Shown in pieces: positions 25,267 through 33,148 of a stretch of DNA of 64,000 nucleotides. Made by a program: the position numbers and the translations under genes. Within the stretch, counting starts at the first letter, position 1. Each line of letters starts with the position of its first letter. Origin of the DNA: Rhodocaloribacter litoris (lineage in GTDB: Bacteria; Bacteroidota; Rhodothermia; Rhodothermales; ISCAR-4553); NCBI RefSeq assembly GCF_011682235.2, contig NZ_CP076718.1:2786622-2850621 (forward strand). The letters are read 5' to 3'. Below the pieces are notes generated by a model. The model ran no database searches, was not told the origin of the DNA, and worked only from the letters and a program-made list of their open reading frames with translations.

Positions 25267-26295
25267 ATGAAAGTCATCACCCTCGGCGAGATCATGCTCA
25301 GGCTCTCGACGCCGGGCTTCCAGCGGTTCGTGCAGGCTTCGTCGTTCGACGTCACCTTCGGAGGCGGTGAGGCCAACGTGGCCGTGTCGCTGGCGAACTA
25401 CGGCTTCGAGAGCTACTTCGTCACGAAGCTGCCCCGCCACGAGATCGGGCAGGCGGCCGTCAACCACCTGCGCCGCTTCGGCGTGTCGGATCGCTTCATC
25501 GTCCGCGGTGGCGAGCGGGTCGGCATCTATTTCCTGGAGACGGGTGCCAGCCAGCGGGCCTCCAAGGTCATCTACGACCGTGCTCACGCAGCCGTGACGA
25601 CCCTCGCACCGGAGGAACTCGATCTGGACGCCGTCTTCGAAGGCGCCCGCTGGTTTCACTGGACGGGCATTACGGCCGCCCTCGGCGAGACCGTCCGCCG
25701 AACGCTCGTGGCGGCCTGCGAGGCGGCCAGGGCGGCCGGAGCCACGATCTCGTGTGACCTCAACTACCGCAAAAAGCTGTGGACGGTGGAGGAGGCCCGG
25801 GCCACCATGCGTCCCCTCATGGCATACGTCGACGTTTGCATCGCCAACGAAGAGGATGCCGATCGTAGCCTGGGAATGAAGGCGGAGCAGACCGACATCG
25901 AAGGGGCACGGCTGGATGAAGCCGGTTATTTCCGGCTGGCCCGCCGGCTCAAGGAAACCTTTGGTTTCGAGGTTGTTGCCATCACGTTGCGGGAGTCGTT
26001 CAGTGCCAGCCTCAACGGATGGAGTGCCGTCCTGCACGACGACCGGGACTGCAAGGAGCCGGTGCGATCGCAGCGCTACGAGATCCAGATCGTAGACCGC
26101 GTCGGTGGTGGCGATGCGTTTGCTTCCGGTCTCATCGCCGGGCTTCTGCAAAAGGCCAACTCGAAGGAAGCGCTGGAATTCGCCGTCGCCGCGTCCTGCC
26201 TGAAACAGACGATTCCCGGTGACTTCAACCTGGTCAGTCGCGAAGAGGTCGAGAAACTCGCCGGCGGTAGCGGGTCCGGCCGAGTCGAACGCTGA
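25267..26295 (+). CDS. kdgK: 2-keto-3-deoxygluconate kinase (PfkB family)
   Basis: A 342-residue ribokinase-like (PfkB) sugar kinase. It shows the N-terminal GGGEANVAVSLANYG motif and the C-terminal DRVGGGDAFASGLIAG motif with the catalytic Asp. It phosphorylates KDG to KDPG, feeding the adjacent aldolase. The two genes form a separate unit after a terminator and have no copy of the 16-base operator, so they may also serve other uronate or Entner-Doudoroff-type routes. Confidence 0.92.
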   Translation: MKVITLGEIMLRLSTPGFQRFVQASSFDVTFGGGEANVAVSLANYGFESYFVTKLPRHEIGQAAVNHLRRFGVSDRFIVRGGERVGIYFLETGASQRASKVIYDRAHAAVTTLAPEELDLDAVFEGARWFHWTGITAALGETVRRTLVAACEAARAAGATISCDLNYRKKLWTVEEARATMRPLMAYVDVCIANEEDADRSLGMKAEQTDIEGARLDEAGYFRLARRLKETFGFEVVAITLRESFSASLNGWSAVLHDDRDCKEPVRSQRYEIQIVDRVGGGDAFASGLIAGLLQKANSKEALEFAVAASCLKQTIPGDFNLVSREEVEKLAGGSGSGRVER

Positions 26296-26346
26296 CACCG
26301 GTGGGCCCGGGTTTGTGCCGGCAGTGTGCGCCTTCCGGCCTCCGGC

Positions 26347-27624
26347 TCAGGAGGCGCCGTCGCCTTCGGGGCGGGCGGGTTTGGCGGGTACCGCCGCCGG
26401 TTCGTCGTCGGCTGCGGCGCGGCCGAGCATGCCGGCGATGTCGATGCCGGTGGTGGCCTTGAGGCTTTCGAGCAGGGCGGGCGTGGCCCCGGCGATCTGG
26501 TTGAAGACGGCCGGTACCCCGGCCCGGCCGGTGCCGCTGTCGACGACCGTGATCCGGTCGATCTTGAGGTGGTCCACAGTCTTGATGACCTCACGGAGGA
26601 TATCCGGCAGCATCTGGATGAGGAAGAGGCGTTCGGCGTCGGGGCCGGCCTGTTGCCACAGTTCGAGCTTGCGCCGGAGCACCTCCACTTCGGCATGGCC
26701 GTCTTCCAGGATGCGGGCGGCGTTTCCCTTGGCGATCTCCTCTTTGGCCTTGCGTTCCGCTTCCGCAGCGACCACCACCTCGGCCCGGCGGCGTTTCTCA
26801 GCCAGGAGGATTTCCTGTTCGGCCAGCTCCTGTTCGGCCCGGGCACGGGCCACCTGGGCCGCCACGGCCACCTTGGCCTCTTCGGCCTCGGCCTGGGCGG
26901 CGAGCCGGGCTTTCAGGAGGCGCACCTCGTTCTGTGCCTGCACGATGGCGCGCTCCGCCTCGGCTTCGGCCAGCTTGGCCTGTTCGCGCTTGCTGGCCTC
27001 GACCACCTCGGCCGCCGCGATGATGTTCGCCGTGCTCTGCCGCCCGATGGCGTCCAGGTAGCCGGCGTCGTCTTCGACGCTCTGGATCTTGAGCGTGTCC
27101 AGTTGCAGGCCCAGGGCGCTCAGGTCGTTATCGGCTTCTTCGAGGAGTTCCTTGGCGAACTTGAGGCGGTCTTCGTTGACCTCCTCGGGGGTCAGCGAAG
27201 CCAGCACGCCCCGCAGGTTGCCTTCCAGCGTTTCCTTGGCGATGACTTGGATCTCGTCCAGCGTCTTGCCCAGGAGGCGTTCGACGGCATTGTTGAGCTC
27301 GGGCTCGTTCGAGGCGATCTTGACGTTGGCGATGGCGCGGACCGTCAGCGGGATGCCGCCCTTCGAGTAGGCGTTCTTGACGGTCAGGTCGATGGGAATC
27401 GTGTTGAGCGGGAGGCGGTCCACCTTCTCGATGATGGGAATGCGGAAGCCGCGCCCGCCCCGGATGATCCGGTAGCCCACGACGGCGCCGTCGGGCAGCT
27501 TGCGCTTGCGCCCGCTGAAGATGAGCACCTCGTTCGGCTGGCAGATCTTCAGGTTGGCACGGACGATGCCCAGCACGGCCAGAAAGCCGAGGATCAGGAT
27601 GGCGGGAATGACGAAGAGTTCCAT
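26347..27624 (-). CDS. Flotillin-like SPFH-domain membrane protein
   Basis: A 425-residue protein with an N-terminal membrane segment (MELFVIPAILILGFLAVLGIV), an SPFH/band 7 domain (about 30-190) and a long Ala/Glu-rich coiled coil (about 200-320, with repeats such as AEAEAERA and AEQELAEQEI), then a flotillin C-terminal region. Flotillins scaffold membrane microdomains. It follows the NfeD-like gene by 9 bases, the usual pairing for bacterial flotillins. It converges with kdgK. Confidence 0.88.
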   Translation of the reverse strand: MELFVIPAILILGFLAVLGIVRANLKICQPNEVLIFSGRKRKLPDGAVVGYRIIRGGRGFRIPIIEKVDRLPLNTIPIDLTVKNAYSKGGIPLTVRAIANVKIASNEPELNNAVERLLGKTLDEIQVIAKETLEGNLRGVLASLTPEEVNEDRLKFAKELLEEADNDLSALGLQLDTLKIQSVEDDAGYLDAIGRQSTANIIAAAEVVEASKREQAKLAEAEAERAIVQAQNEVRLLKARLAAQAEAEEAKVAVAAQVARARAEQELAEQEILLAEKRRRAEVVVAAEAERKAKEEIAKGNAARILEDGHAEVEVLRRKLELWQQAGPDAERLFLIQMLPDILREVIKTVDHLKIDRITVVDSGTGRAGVPAVFNQIAGATPALLESLKATTGIDIAGMLGRAAADDEPAAVPAKPARPEGDGAS

Positions 27625-27633
27625 GGTTAACCC

Positions 27634-28188
27634 TCAGTTCGGCTTGACGACCTCGGCCACGTTGTCGCGCAGGCGTACCACGACCACCTCGTCGCCGGGC
27701 CGGAATGTCTCGGCCGTCTCGTTATCGAGGGCCCGGGCCACCAGTTGCAACCGGTGTCCCCGGGCCACCAGTGCGATCTTGCCTTTCTCTGCGCCCTGAA
27801 AGGGCAGCAGCACCCGGGCCGTCTTGCCCTGCAGGTCTTGCAGCGTGATCTCACTGGAGACGTGCTCATAGGCGAGCCGCTTGATGACGTAGTTGCCCCC
27901 CAGCCCGACCGCCAGCCCGGTGAGCACAGACAGCAGGAGGGTCATCGGTTCGCCGGAATTCAGCCACGTCAGCACCGTTCCGGTGAGGCCGAAGAAGGCG
28001 GCAAAGAGGAACAGGGCCCGCAGGGAGAGGAGGTCGACGAGCCCCGGGCCGGTGTCGAAATCCGTGTCGGCGTCGAAATCCGTGTCCATGTCGGCTTCCA
28101 CGTCGGTGTCCGACTCGCCGCCGCCGAAGATCGAGAGCAGCACGAAGAAGCCGCCGACGATCAGGCTGATGAGATAGACGGTGTCCAT
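27634..28188 (-). CDS. NfeD-like membrane protein with OB domain
   Basis: A 184-residue protein with an N-terminal helix (about 5-22), an acidic repeat (DTDVEADMDTDFDADTDFD), two further membrane segments (about 56-100) and a C-terminal OB-like beta domain (LQGKTARVLLPFQGAEKGKIALVARG). NfeD-type proteins partner flotillins, matching the downstream gene. The Asp/Thr repeat facing the cytoplasm or periplasm is unusual in length and might bind cations; that is a guess. Confidence 0.82.
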   Translation of the reverse strand: MDTVYLISLIVGGFFVLLSIFGGGESDTDVEADMDTDFDADTDFDTGPGLVDLLSLRALFLFAAFFGLTGTVLTWLNSGEPMTLLLSVLTGLAVGLGGNYVIKRLAYEHVSSEITLQDLQGKTARVLLPFQGAEKGKIALVARGHRLQLVARALDNETAETFRPGDEVVVVRLRDNVAEVVKPN

Positions 28189-28301
28189 GGTTGCCGCATT
28201 GCGTCATGCCCGGAGGGTACGCCGGCCCACGGGCAGGGTTACACCTTTCAAACATGATACGTTCGAAAGTGCTGGCCGTCAAACGAGCGCGAGGAAAAAG
28301 A

Positions 28302-28333
28302 TCGGGGTCGTCTCCCGGGAGAGACGACCCCGA
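28302..28333 (-). terminator. Rho-independent terminator of the amtB-PII operon
   Basis: A perfect 13-base stem (28321-28333 with 28302-28314, arm TCGGGGTCGTCTC) with a 6-base loop. On the minus strand it is followed by CTTTTTCC. It lies 43 bases after the PII stop codon. Confidence 0.88.
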
Positions 28334-28375
28334 AAAGCCGCGGCGGCCGGGCGCGCGAAGCGCCCCGGGAAACCG

Positions 28376-28732
28376 TCACGCCGGCACCACGGGCGTGACG
28401 GCCGCCGTGTCTTCCTCGCCGGTCCGGATGCGGTATATCTTTTCGACCGGCAGGACGAAGATTTTGCCGTCGCCGACCTCGCCGGTGCGGGCCGCCGACA
28501 GGATGGCCTCGATGGTCGGTTCGACGAAGGGGTCGGAGACGCCGATGTCGAGCATCACCTTGTCGGTCAGTTCCATCCGGACGGTCGTGCCCCGGTAGGT
28601 TTCTTCGGTTTCACGTTCGCCACCGTGACCGCGCACGCGGGTGACGGTGAGGCCGCGCACTTCGGCGCGGAAGAGCGCCTTGAGCACGTCGTTGAGGCGC
28701 TCGGGGCGGATGATGGCTTTGATGAGTTTCAT
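28376..28732 (-). CDS. glnK: PII nitrogen regulatory protein (GlnK type)
   Basis: A 118-residue PII protein with the typical N terminus (MKLIKAIIRPERLNDVLKAL), a T-loop region around residues 36-54 (RGHGGERETEETYRGTT) and the C-terminal signature GEVGDGKIFVLPVEKIYRIRTGE. PII trimers bind ATP, ADP and 2-oxoglutarate and plug AmtB channels. The T-loop is charged and differs from the enterobacterial sequence. It follows amtB by 22 bases. The start at 28732 matches the family N terminus. Confidence 0.93.
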   Translation of the reverse strand: MKLIKAIIRPERLNDVLKALFRAEVRGLTVTRVRGHGGERETEETYRGTTVRMELTDKVMLDIGVSDPFVEPTIEAILSAARTGEVGDGKIFVLPVEKIYRIRTGEEDTAAVTPVVPA

Positions 28733-28754
28733 GGCTTTCGCAGGCGGGTTGGGT

Positions 28755-30116
28755 TCAGGCCATCGACGGGCTGACGGCGGGTGCGGGCACGCGCACGGGC
28801 CGGGTTTCTTCGTCCAGGAGCAGGAGGGCACCCTCGCCGTCCGTGTAGGCTTCCTCGCCGTGGTGGACGATGTCGAGGCCGAGCCGCTCCGCCTGGTCGT
28901 CGGTCCGGACGGCCATGACCAGGCTCAGGCCCTTGAGGATGGCAAAGGTCAGCGCACCGCTGTAGGCGAAGACGGCCACGACCGAGAGGGCCTGGATGCC
29001 GAACTGGGCGACGTTGCCGAAGAGCAGGCCGTCGGTGGCCCCGTTCCAGGCGGCGCTGGCGAAGACGCCGGTGAGCAATGCGCCGGTGATACCGCCGAGG
29101 CCGTGGGCGGCAAAGACGTCGAGCGAGTCGTCGAAGCGGGTGCGGGCGCGCCACTGGATGGCGAAGTAGCTGGGGAGGGCGGCCAGAGCCCCGAGCGCCA
29201 GCGCCGAAAGCGGCGAGACGAACCCGGCGGCCGGGGTCACGGCCACGAGCCCCACCACGATGGCCGTCGCCACGCCGACCGCCGTGATCTTGCCCGTGCG
29301 GAGGTGGTCCAGGGCCGTCCACACCACCAGCGTTGCCGCCGGAGCCAGCAACGTGTTGACGAAGGCCAGGCCGGCGGTGCCGTTCGAGGCCAGGGCACTG
29401 CCGCCGTTGAAGCCGAACCAGCCGAACCAGAGCAACCCGGCGCCCAGCAGCACGAACGGAACGTGGTGCGGCAGGAGCGCCTGCCGGCCGTAGTCCTTGC
29501 GCGGGCCCAGGAAGAGCGCCGCCGCCACGGCCGCTGCGCCCGCGTTGATGTGCACGACGGCCCCGCCGGCGAAGTCCAGCGCACCGAGCTCGCCCAGCCA
29601 GCCGCCGCCCCACACCCAGTGACATACCGGTGCATAAACGAACAGCACCCAGAGCCCGACGAAGGCCACATAGGCCGGGAACCGCATCCGTTCCACGACG
29701 GCCCCCGAGATCAGTGCCACGGTGATGATGGCAAAGGTGCCCTGGAACGCCATGAACAGCAGGTGGGGGATCGACCCGCTGGCCTCCAGGCCCACCCCGC
29801 TCAGCAACGCCATCGACAGGTCGCCGAGCCAGGCCGTACCCGATCCGAAGGCCAGCGAGTAGCCGAGCAGGGCCCACAGGACCCCCGCCACGCCGAGGGC
29901 GATGAAGCTCATCATCATCGTGTTCAGGGCGTTCTTGGCCCGCACCAGCCCGCCGTAGAAAAAGGCCAGCGCCGGGGTCATCAGCAACACCAGCGCCGTC
30001 GAAACCAGCAGCCAGGCCGTGTCCGGGGCCGAAATTGCAGCAGCGGCTTCCTGGGCCCGGGCGACCGGAACGCCCAGGAAGAACAGGGCGGGAAGGCAGA
30101 TGAACCGTCGTCTCAT
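28755..30116 (-). CDS. amtB: Ammonium transporter
   Basis: A 453-residue Amt/Rh-family channel with a signal-like first segment and eleven predicted membrane helices. Recognisable motifs are DTAWLLVSTALVLLMTPALAFFYGGLVRAKN, shown here in part as ALAFFYGGLVRAKN, and FNGGSAL, with the conserved pore histidines in DFAGGAVVHINAG and in AAHGLGGITGAL. It moves ammonia/ammonium and is regulated by the PII protein encoded just after it. A strong promoter lies 48 bases upstream. Confidence 0.95.
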   Translation of the reverse strand: MRRRFICLPALFFLGVPVARAQEAAAAISAPDTAWLLVSTALVLLMTPALAFFYGGLVRAKNALNTMMMSFIALGVAGVLWALLGYSLAFGSGTAWLGDLSMALLSGVGLEASGSIPHLLFMAFQGTFAIITVALISGAVVERMRFPAYVAFVGLWVLFVYAPVCHWVWGGGWLGELGALDFAGGAVVHINAGAAAVAAALFLGPRKDYGRQALLPHHVPFVLLGAGLLWFGWFGFNGGSALASNGTAGLAFVNTLLAPAATLVVWTALDHLRTGKITAVGVATAIVVGLVAVTPAAGFVSPLSALALGALAALPSYFAIQWRARTRFDDSLDVFAAHGLGGITGALLTGVFASAAWNGATDGLLFGNVAQFGIQALSVVAVFAYSGALTFAILKGLSLVMAVRTDDQAERLGLDIVHHGEEAYTDGEGALLLLDEETRPVRVPAPAVSPSMA

Positions 30117-30163
30117 GTTACCTGGGGTTAAAAGATTGAGGACGATGTTGATTCGGGTTGATC

Positions 30164-30192
30164 ATTTTAAGATAGATTCGCTTGTTTGTCAA
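30164..30192 (-). promoter_or_regulatory. Sigma-70-like promoter of amtB
   Basis: On the minus strand TTGACA (30192-30187), a 17-base spacer and TAAAAT (30169-30164), matching housekeeping consensus unusually well. It lies in an AT-rich 227-base gap between amtB and the Rad52-like gene. No sigma-54 type -24/-12 element was seen. Confidence 0.75.
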
Positions 30193-30343
30193 ATTAATTA
30201 ATGGAAAACGATTATTTTTGATGTGAAGAAAAGCGCTTTCAGGTGTTTCGTTTAAAAAAATAAGGCAGGATTTGGCATCGTCCGGGGTGACACACAGGTG
30301 TCATCGCCGCGCGATAATTTCCCGCCACGTATCCCCTTCAACC

Positions 30344-30946
30344 ATGGAGAAGCCCATGCCCGGTCCCATCGACCTGCATCGACTGCAAGCCTTTTTTGAC
30401 CCGGAAGACATCGGGTGGAAACCCATCGCCGTCTCGAAGAAGACCGGCAAGGCCCTGGTGGCCGCCTATGTGACGAACCGCGCCATCATGGACCGGCTCG
30501 ATAGCGTATGCGGCCCCGAAAACTGGCGCAACGAGTTCGTCTCGGGACCGGAGGGCGGGGTCCTGTGCGGCCTCTCGATCCGTATCGTGCGGGAAGACGG
30601 CACGGCGGAGTGGGTGACGAAATGGGACGGCGCCGAGAATACGGACGTGGAGCCGGTCAAGGGCGGCCTCTCGTCGAGTATGCGCCGGGCGGCCGTGCAG
30701 TGGGGCATCGGGCGGTATCTCTACGACCTGCCCTCGCAGTGGGTATCCGTGGACGAGCGGGGGCGCATCACGCAGACGCCGCCTATCCCCCCGGAATTCC
30801 GGCCCCGATCCTCCGGCGACGACCCGGCTCCCGGCGTGCGGTCGGAGGCTTCGCCTTCGGACGGGGACGCCTCCACTCCCCGGCGTGTCCGGCCCCGGGA
30901 CCCCGAAGCGGCCCGCTATTTCATGCCCCGGCAGGTCAAATCCTGA
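30344..30946 (+). CDS. Rad52/22-like DNA repair protein
   Basis: A 200-residue protein whose first ~140 residues resemble the Rad52/22 single-strand annealing domain, with WKPIAVSKKTGKALVAAYVTNRAIMDRLD and the well-conserved SSSMRRAAVQWGIGRYLYDLP shown in part as AVQWGIGRYLYDLP. The tail (about 145-200) is proline/serine/arginine-rich and probably disordered. Such proteins anneal single strands in recombination and are common in phages and some bacterial chromosomes. No phage genes flank it. The start at 30344 was chosen; 30356 is possible. Confidence 0.75.
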   Translation: MEKPMPGPIDLHRLQAFFDPEDIGWKPIAVSKKTGKALVAAYVTNRAIMDRLDSVCGPENWRNEFVSGPEGGVLCGLSIRIVREDGTAEWVTKWDGAENTDVEPVKGGLSSSMRRAAVQWGIGRYLYDLPSQWVSVDERGRITQTPPIPPEFRPRSSGDDPAPGVRSEASPSDGDASTPRRVRPRDPEAARYFMPRQVKS

Positions 30947-31320
30947 GGCGGGCCGCGGCGTACCCGGCGTGCCAACGGGCGCCGGGCGTGATGCAGGCCC
31001 CGGCCGCCCGGGTTGCCCCGGAGGCCGTAATGTCGTACTTTGTACGCCGGTTCTCGAAGAAGCCGGTACAAGCGGACGTGTAGGGGCGTTCGGCCGGAGG
31101 GTCGCGTCACAGGCGGCGCGGCGTGGCCGTTGCGTCCGGCGTCCGACGTGTCCCCGCGCCGATGGCGAGGGATCTGTGGCCCATCGGATAGCACGTCTTC
31201 CTCCCCGATTTTCTTTCGGCAACCCGCCCTTTCTCCCTTCGCCCGGCATGCCGAAGAGAGGAAAGCACCCTGCTTTTGAAGCGTCGGGACGACTTGAAAA
31301 CGGACGGCCGGGTGGAGACG
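30947..31320 (+). other. Intergenic region with an imperfect hairpin
   Basis: About 370 bases without a convincing gene. An interrupted stem-loop at 31040-31070 pairs TTGTA/TACAA, CCGG/CCGG and TTCT/AGAA around a CGA loop; it is not followed by a T tract. A 17-codon open frame (31030-31083) overlaps the hairpin but has no support as a gene. The region beyond 31090 is GC-rich and shows nothing recognisable. Confidence 0.4.
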
Positions 31321-31863
31321 ATGGGCTTTTTCAGAAGACTCTTCGGAAGCATGCGGATGAACGGAGAGCCGTCCGGACCTGCCCTGCCGCTGCAGCACAC
31401 GGCCGGACAAGCGACGACACACCCCCAACCACCCCGGGAGGAGCGACTGATGGCTGAGGATCTCATTACGTCGGACAACCTGTCCGTCGATACGTTGCGG
31501 GCCACCTTCGAAGCCGCCTACATGGACGTTTCCCTGTCCGAAAGCGGGCATCTGCGTATCCGGGATGCCTGCATTGTGCTGGTCATTCCGGACATGGAGC
31601 GGAGAAACCGGATTCGCCTTATGAGTGTTTTCGGCTTCAAGGACGGTACCAGCCCGATCGACCGGCTGCAATGTGTCAACCGCATCAACGACGAATACAT
31701 CATGGTCTGTGCCAGCACCACGAACGACGGGCTTCTGCTCTTTCGCTACGACCTGATGCTGGACGGGGGGCTGCCCAGGAAGGCCCTGGTGCTGGCCGTC
31801 AAACGGTTTGCCTCCATCCCGCATGGCGCCATCCAGGAACACGGCGCCGGCATCGTCGAGTAG
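31321..31863 (+). CDS. YbjN-like domain protein
   Basis: A 180-residue protein whose last ~135 residues fit the YbjN/bacterial sensory transduction fold (DNLSVDTLRATFEAAYMDVSLSESGHLRI shown in part as TLRATFEAAYMDVS, then CVNRINDEYIMVCAST). YbjN-type proteins are type III chaperone-like and have poorly defined roles. A start at 31321 gives a basic N terminus (MGFFRRLFGSMRM); an internal ATG at 31450, preceded by GGGAGGAG, is a good alternative and would remove a low-complexity stretch. Confidence 0.6.
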   Translation: MGFFRRLFGSMRMNGEPSGPALPLQHTAGQATTHPQPPREERLMAEDLITSDNLSVDTLRATFEAAYMDVSLSESGHLRIRDACIVLVIPDMERRNRIRLMSVFGFKDGTSPIDRLQCVNRINDEYIMVCASTTNDGLLLFRYDLMLDGGLPRKALVLAVKRFASIPHGAIQEHGAGIVE

Positions 31864-31891
31864 GCCGTCCCGGGACGGGGCCCGTGAAATC

Positions 31892-31913
31892 TTCTTCCCG
31901 GGGAAGAACTTTT
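31892..31913 (+). terminator. Probable terminator after the YbjN-like gene
   Basis: A six-base stem TTCTTC/GAAGAA (31892-31897 with 31903-31908) around CCGGG, followed by CTTTT. A second palindrome CCGTCCCGGGACGG precedes it. The T tract is short, so the call is moderate. It would separate the YbjN-like gene from the cysteine leader. Confidence 0.5.
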
Positions 31914-31986
31914 GGAAAGACCGGTCGTAGATTATGCCCGGTTTGCCCGATTCCCCTTACCTGAACAGTTCTATTTTCCATACGCG

Positions 31987-32085
31987 ATGCCTTTCCTCCG
32001 GACCATCCTGGCCTGCTGTTGTGCGATGTGTTGTTGTGCCCCCGGCCGGAGGGGAGGCGCGGTGACGCCGTCGCGATACGGATAG
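31987..32085 (+). CDS. Cysteine-rich leader peptide of the cysM operon
   Basis: A 32-codon open frame, ATG at 31987 to TAG at 32083. It starts MPFLRTILA and then reads CCC-AM-CCC: codons 10-12 and 15-17 are all cysteine (TGC TGT TGT, then TGT TGT TGT), followed by a Gly/Arg-rich end. Cysteine is one of the rarest amino acids, so six in eight codons is very unlikely by chance. It lies 77 bases before a cysteine synthase gene and directly ahead of an intrinsic terminator. Its role would be to sense charged tRNA-Cys by ribosome progress, not to act as a protein. No strong Shine-Dalgarno is visible and a TATTTT element at 31972 could make the transcript nearly leaderless. Confidence 0.82.
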   Translation: MPFLRTILACCCAMCCCAPGRRGGAVTPSRYG

Positions 32086-32157
32086 GCCCGGAAAGCTGAC
32101 GATCGCGCTCACATTGCTGCCAGTGCCCCTCCCGGATTGCCGTGAGGGGCTTTTTTT
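31990..32157 (+). promoter_or_regulatory. Cysteine-responsive transcription attenuator
   Basis: Three competing stems can be drawn. Region 1 (31990-32001, CCTTTCCTCCGG) pairs fully with region 2 (32046-32057, CCGGAGGGGAGG) with two G-U pairs, holding all six Cys codons in the loop. Region 2 (32046-32054) can instead pair with region 3 (32126-32135, CCCCTCCCGG) with one bulge. Region 3 also forms the terminator with region 4 (32144-32150). A ribosome stalled on Cys codons would cover region 1, free region 2 to capture region 3 and allow read-through; otherwise 1:2 and the terminator form. The logic matches classic amino-acid attenuators. Confidence 0.8.
32125..32157 (+). terminator. Intrinsic terminator of the attenuator
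   Basis: Stem GCCCCTC/GAGGGGC (32125-32131 with 32144-32150), one C-T mismatch, then CGG/CCG (32133-32135 with 32140-32142) and an ATTG loop, followed by seven T (32151-32157). The cysM ATG begins five bases later, so the terminator can only serve to control the operon. Confidence 0.9.
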
Positions 32158-32162
32158 GTTCC

Positions 32163-33140
32163 ATGACCCAGTCTCTGATGGAAGGCACACACGTTGATGT
32201 TCTGGCTTCCCCGGCCGGACGCGCCGGGGCGTTGCGTAACGGCGTGCTGCGCCGCATCGGGCGGACGCCGCTCGTCCGGCTGCGGCGGGTGACGGCGCAC
32301 CTGCCCGAGACGGTGGCCGTCTATGCGAAGGCCGAGCACCTCAACCCGGGCGGTTCGGTCAAGGACCGGGCGGCGCTGGGCATGATCCGGGACGGGCTGC
32401 GCCGCGGGGCCCTCACGCCGGGCAAAACGCTCATCGACGCCACGAGCGGCAACACCGGCATCGCCTACGCCATGATCGGGGCGGCCCTGGGGATCCCGGT
32501 GACGCTGGCGCTGCCCGCCAACGCCTCCGCGGAACGGAAGCGGATCCTGGCCGCCTATGGCGTGGACCTGATCCTGACCGACCCGCTGGAGGGCACCGAC
32601 GGGGCGCAGCGTTACGTGCGCGAGCGCGTCGCCGCCGAGCCCGACCGCTATTTCTACCCCGACCAGTACAACAACGACGCCAACTGGCGGGCGCACGCGC
32701 GCACCACCGGGGTCGAGATCCTCGAACAGACGCGCCACCGCGTCACGCACTTCGTCGCCGGGCTGGGCACGACGGGCACCTTCACCGGCGTCACGCGGCG
32801 CCTCAAGGCGTTCGACCCCGCCATCCGCTGCTTCTCCGTCCAGCCGGACAGCCCGCTGCACGGTATGGAAGGGCTCAAGCACATGGAGACGGCCCTCGTG
32901 CCGGGCATCTACGACCCGGCGCTGGCCGACGACGACCTGCGGGTGCAGACGGAGGAGGCCTATGCCATGACGCGTCGCCTGGCCCGGGAGGAAGGGCTCC
33001 TCGTGGGCATCTCCTCCGGGGCCAACGTGGCGGCGGCCCTCCGCGTGGCCGAGACGCTCCGCGAGGGCGTCGTCGTGACGATCCTGTGCGACACCGGTAC
33101 CCGGTATCTGAGCGATCCATTCTGGAACGAAACGCTGTGA
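32163..33140 (+). CDS. cysM: Cysteine synthase, CysM type (PLP-dependent)
   Basis: A 325-residue fold-type II PLP enzyme. The lysine that binds PLP is in LNPGGSVKDRAAL (about residue 63), the phosphate loop is GLGTTGTFTG, and the substrate loop is ATSGNTGIA. With CysO-type carriers this enzyme joins an activated serine (O-phosphoserine in mycobacteria) to protein-bound sulfide. The three following genes encode that carrier system, so a CysM role is favoured over sulfide-dependent CysK. Start at 32163, immediately after the attenuator; 32178 is an alternative. Confidence 0.9.
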   Translation: MTQSLMEGTHVDVLASPAGRAGALRNGVLRRIGRTPLVRLRRVTAHLPETVAVYAKAEHLNPGGSVKDRAALGMIRDGLRRGALTPGKTLIDATSGNTGIAYAMIGAALGIPVTLALPANASAERKRILAAYGVDLILTDPLEGTDGAQRYVRERVAAEPDRYFYPDQYNNDANWRAHARTTGVEILEQTRHRVTHFVAGLGTTGTFTGVTRRLKAFDPAIRCFSVQPDSPLHGMEGLKHMETALVPGIYDPALADDDLRVQTEEAYAMTRRLAREEGLLVGISSGANVAAALRVAETLREGVVVTILCDTGTRYLSDPFWNETL

Positions 33141-33148
33141 GGCCATCC

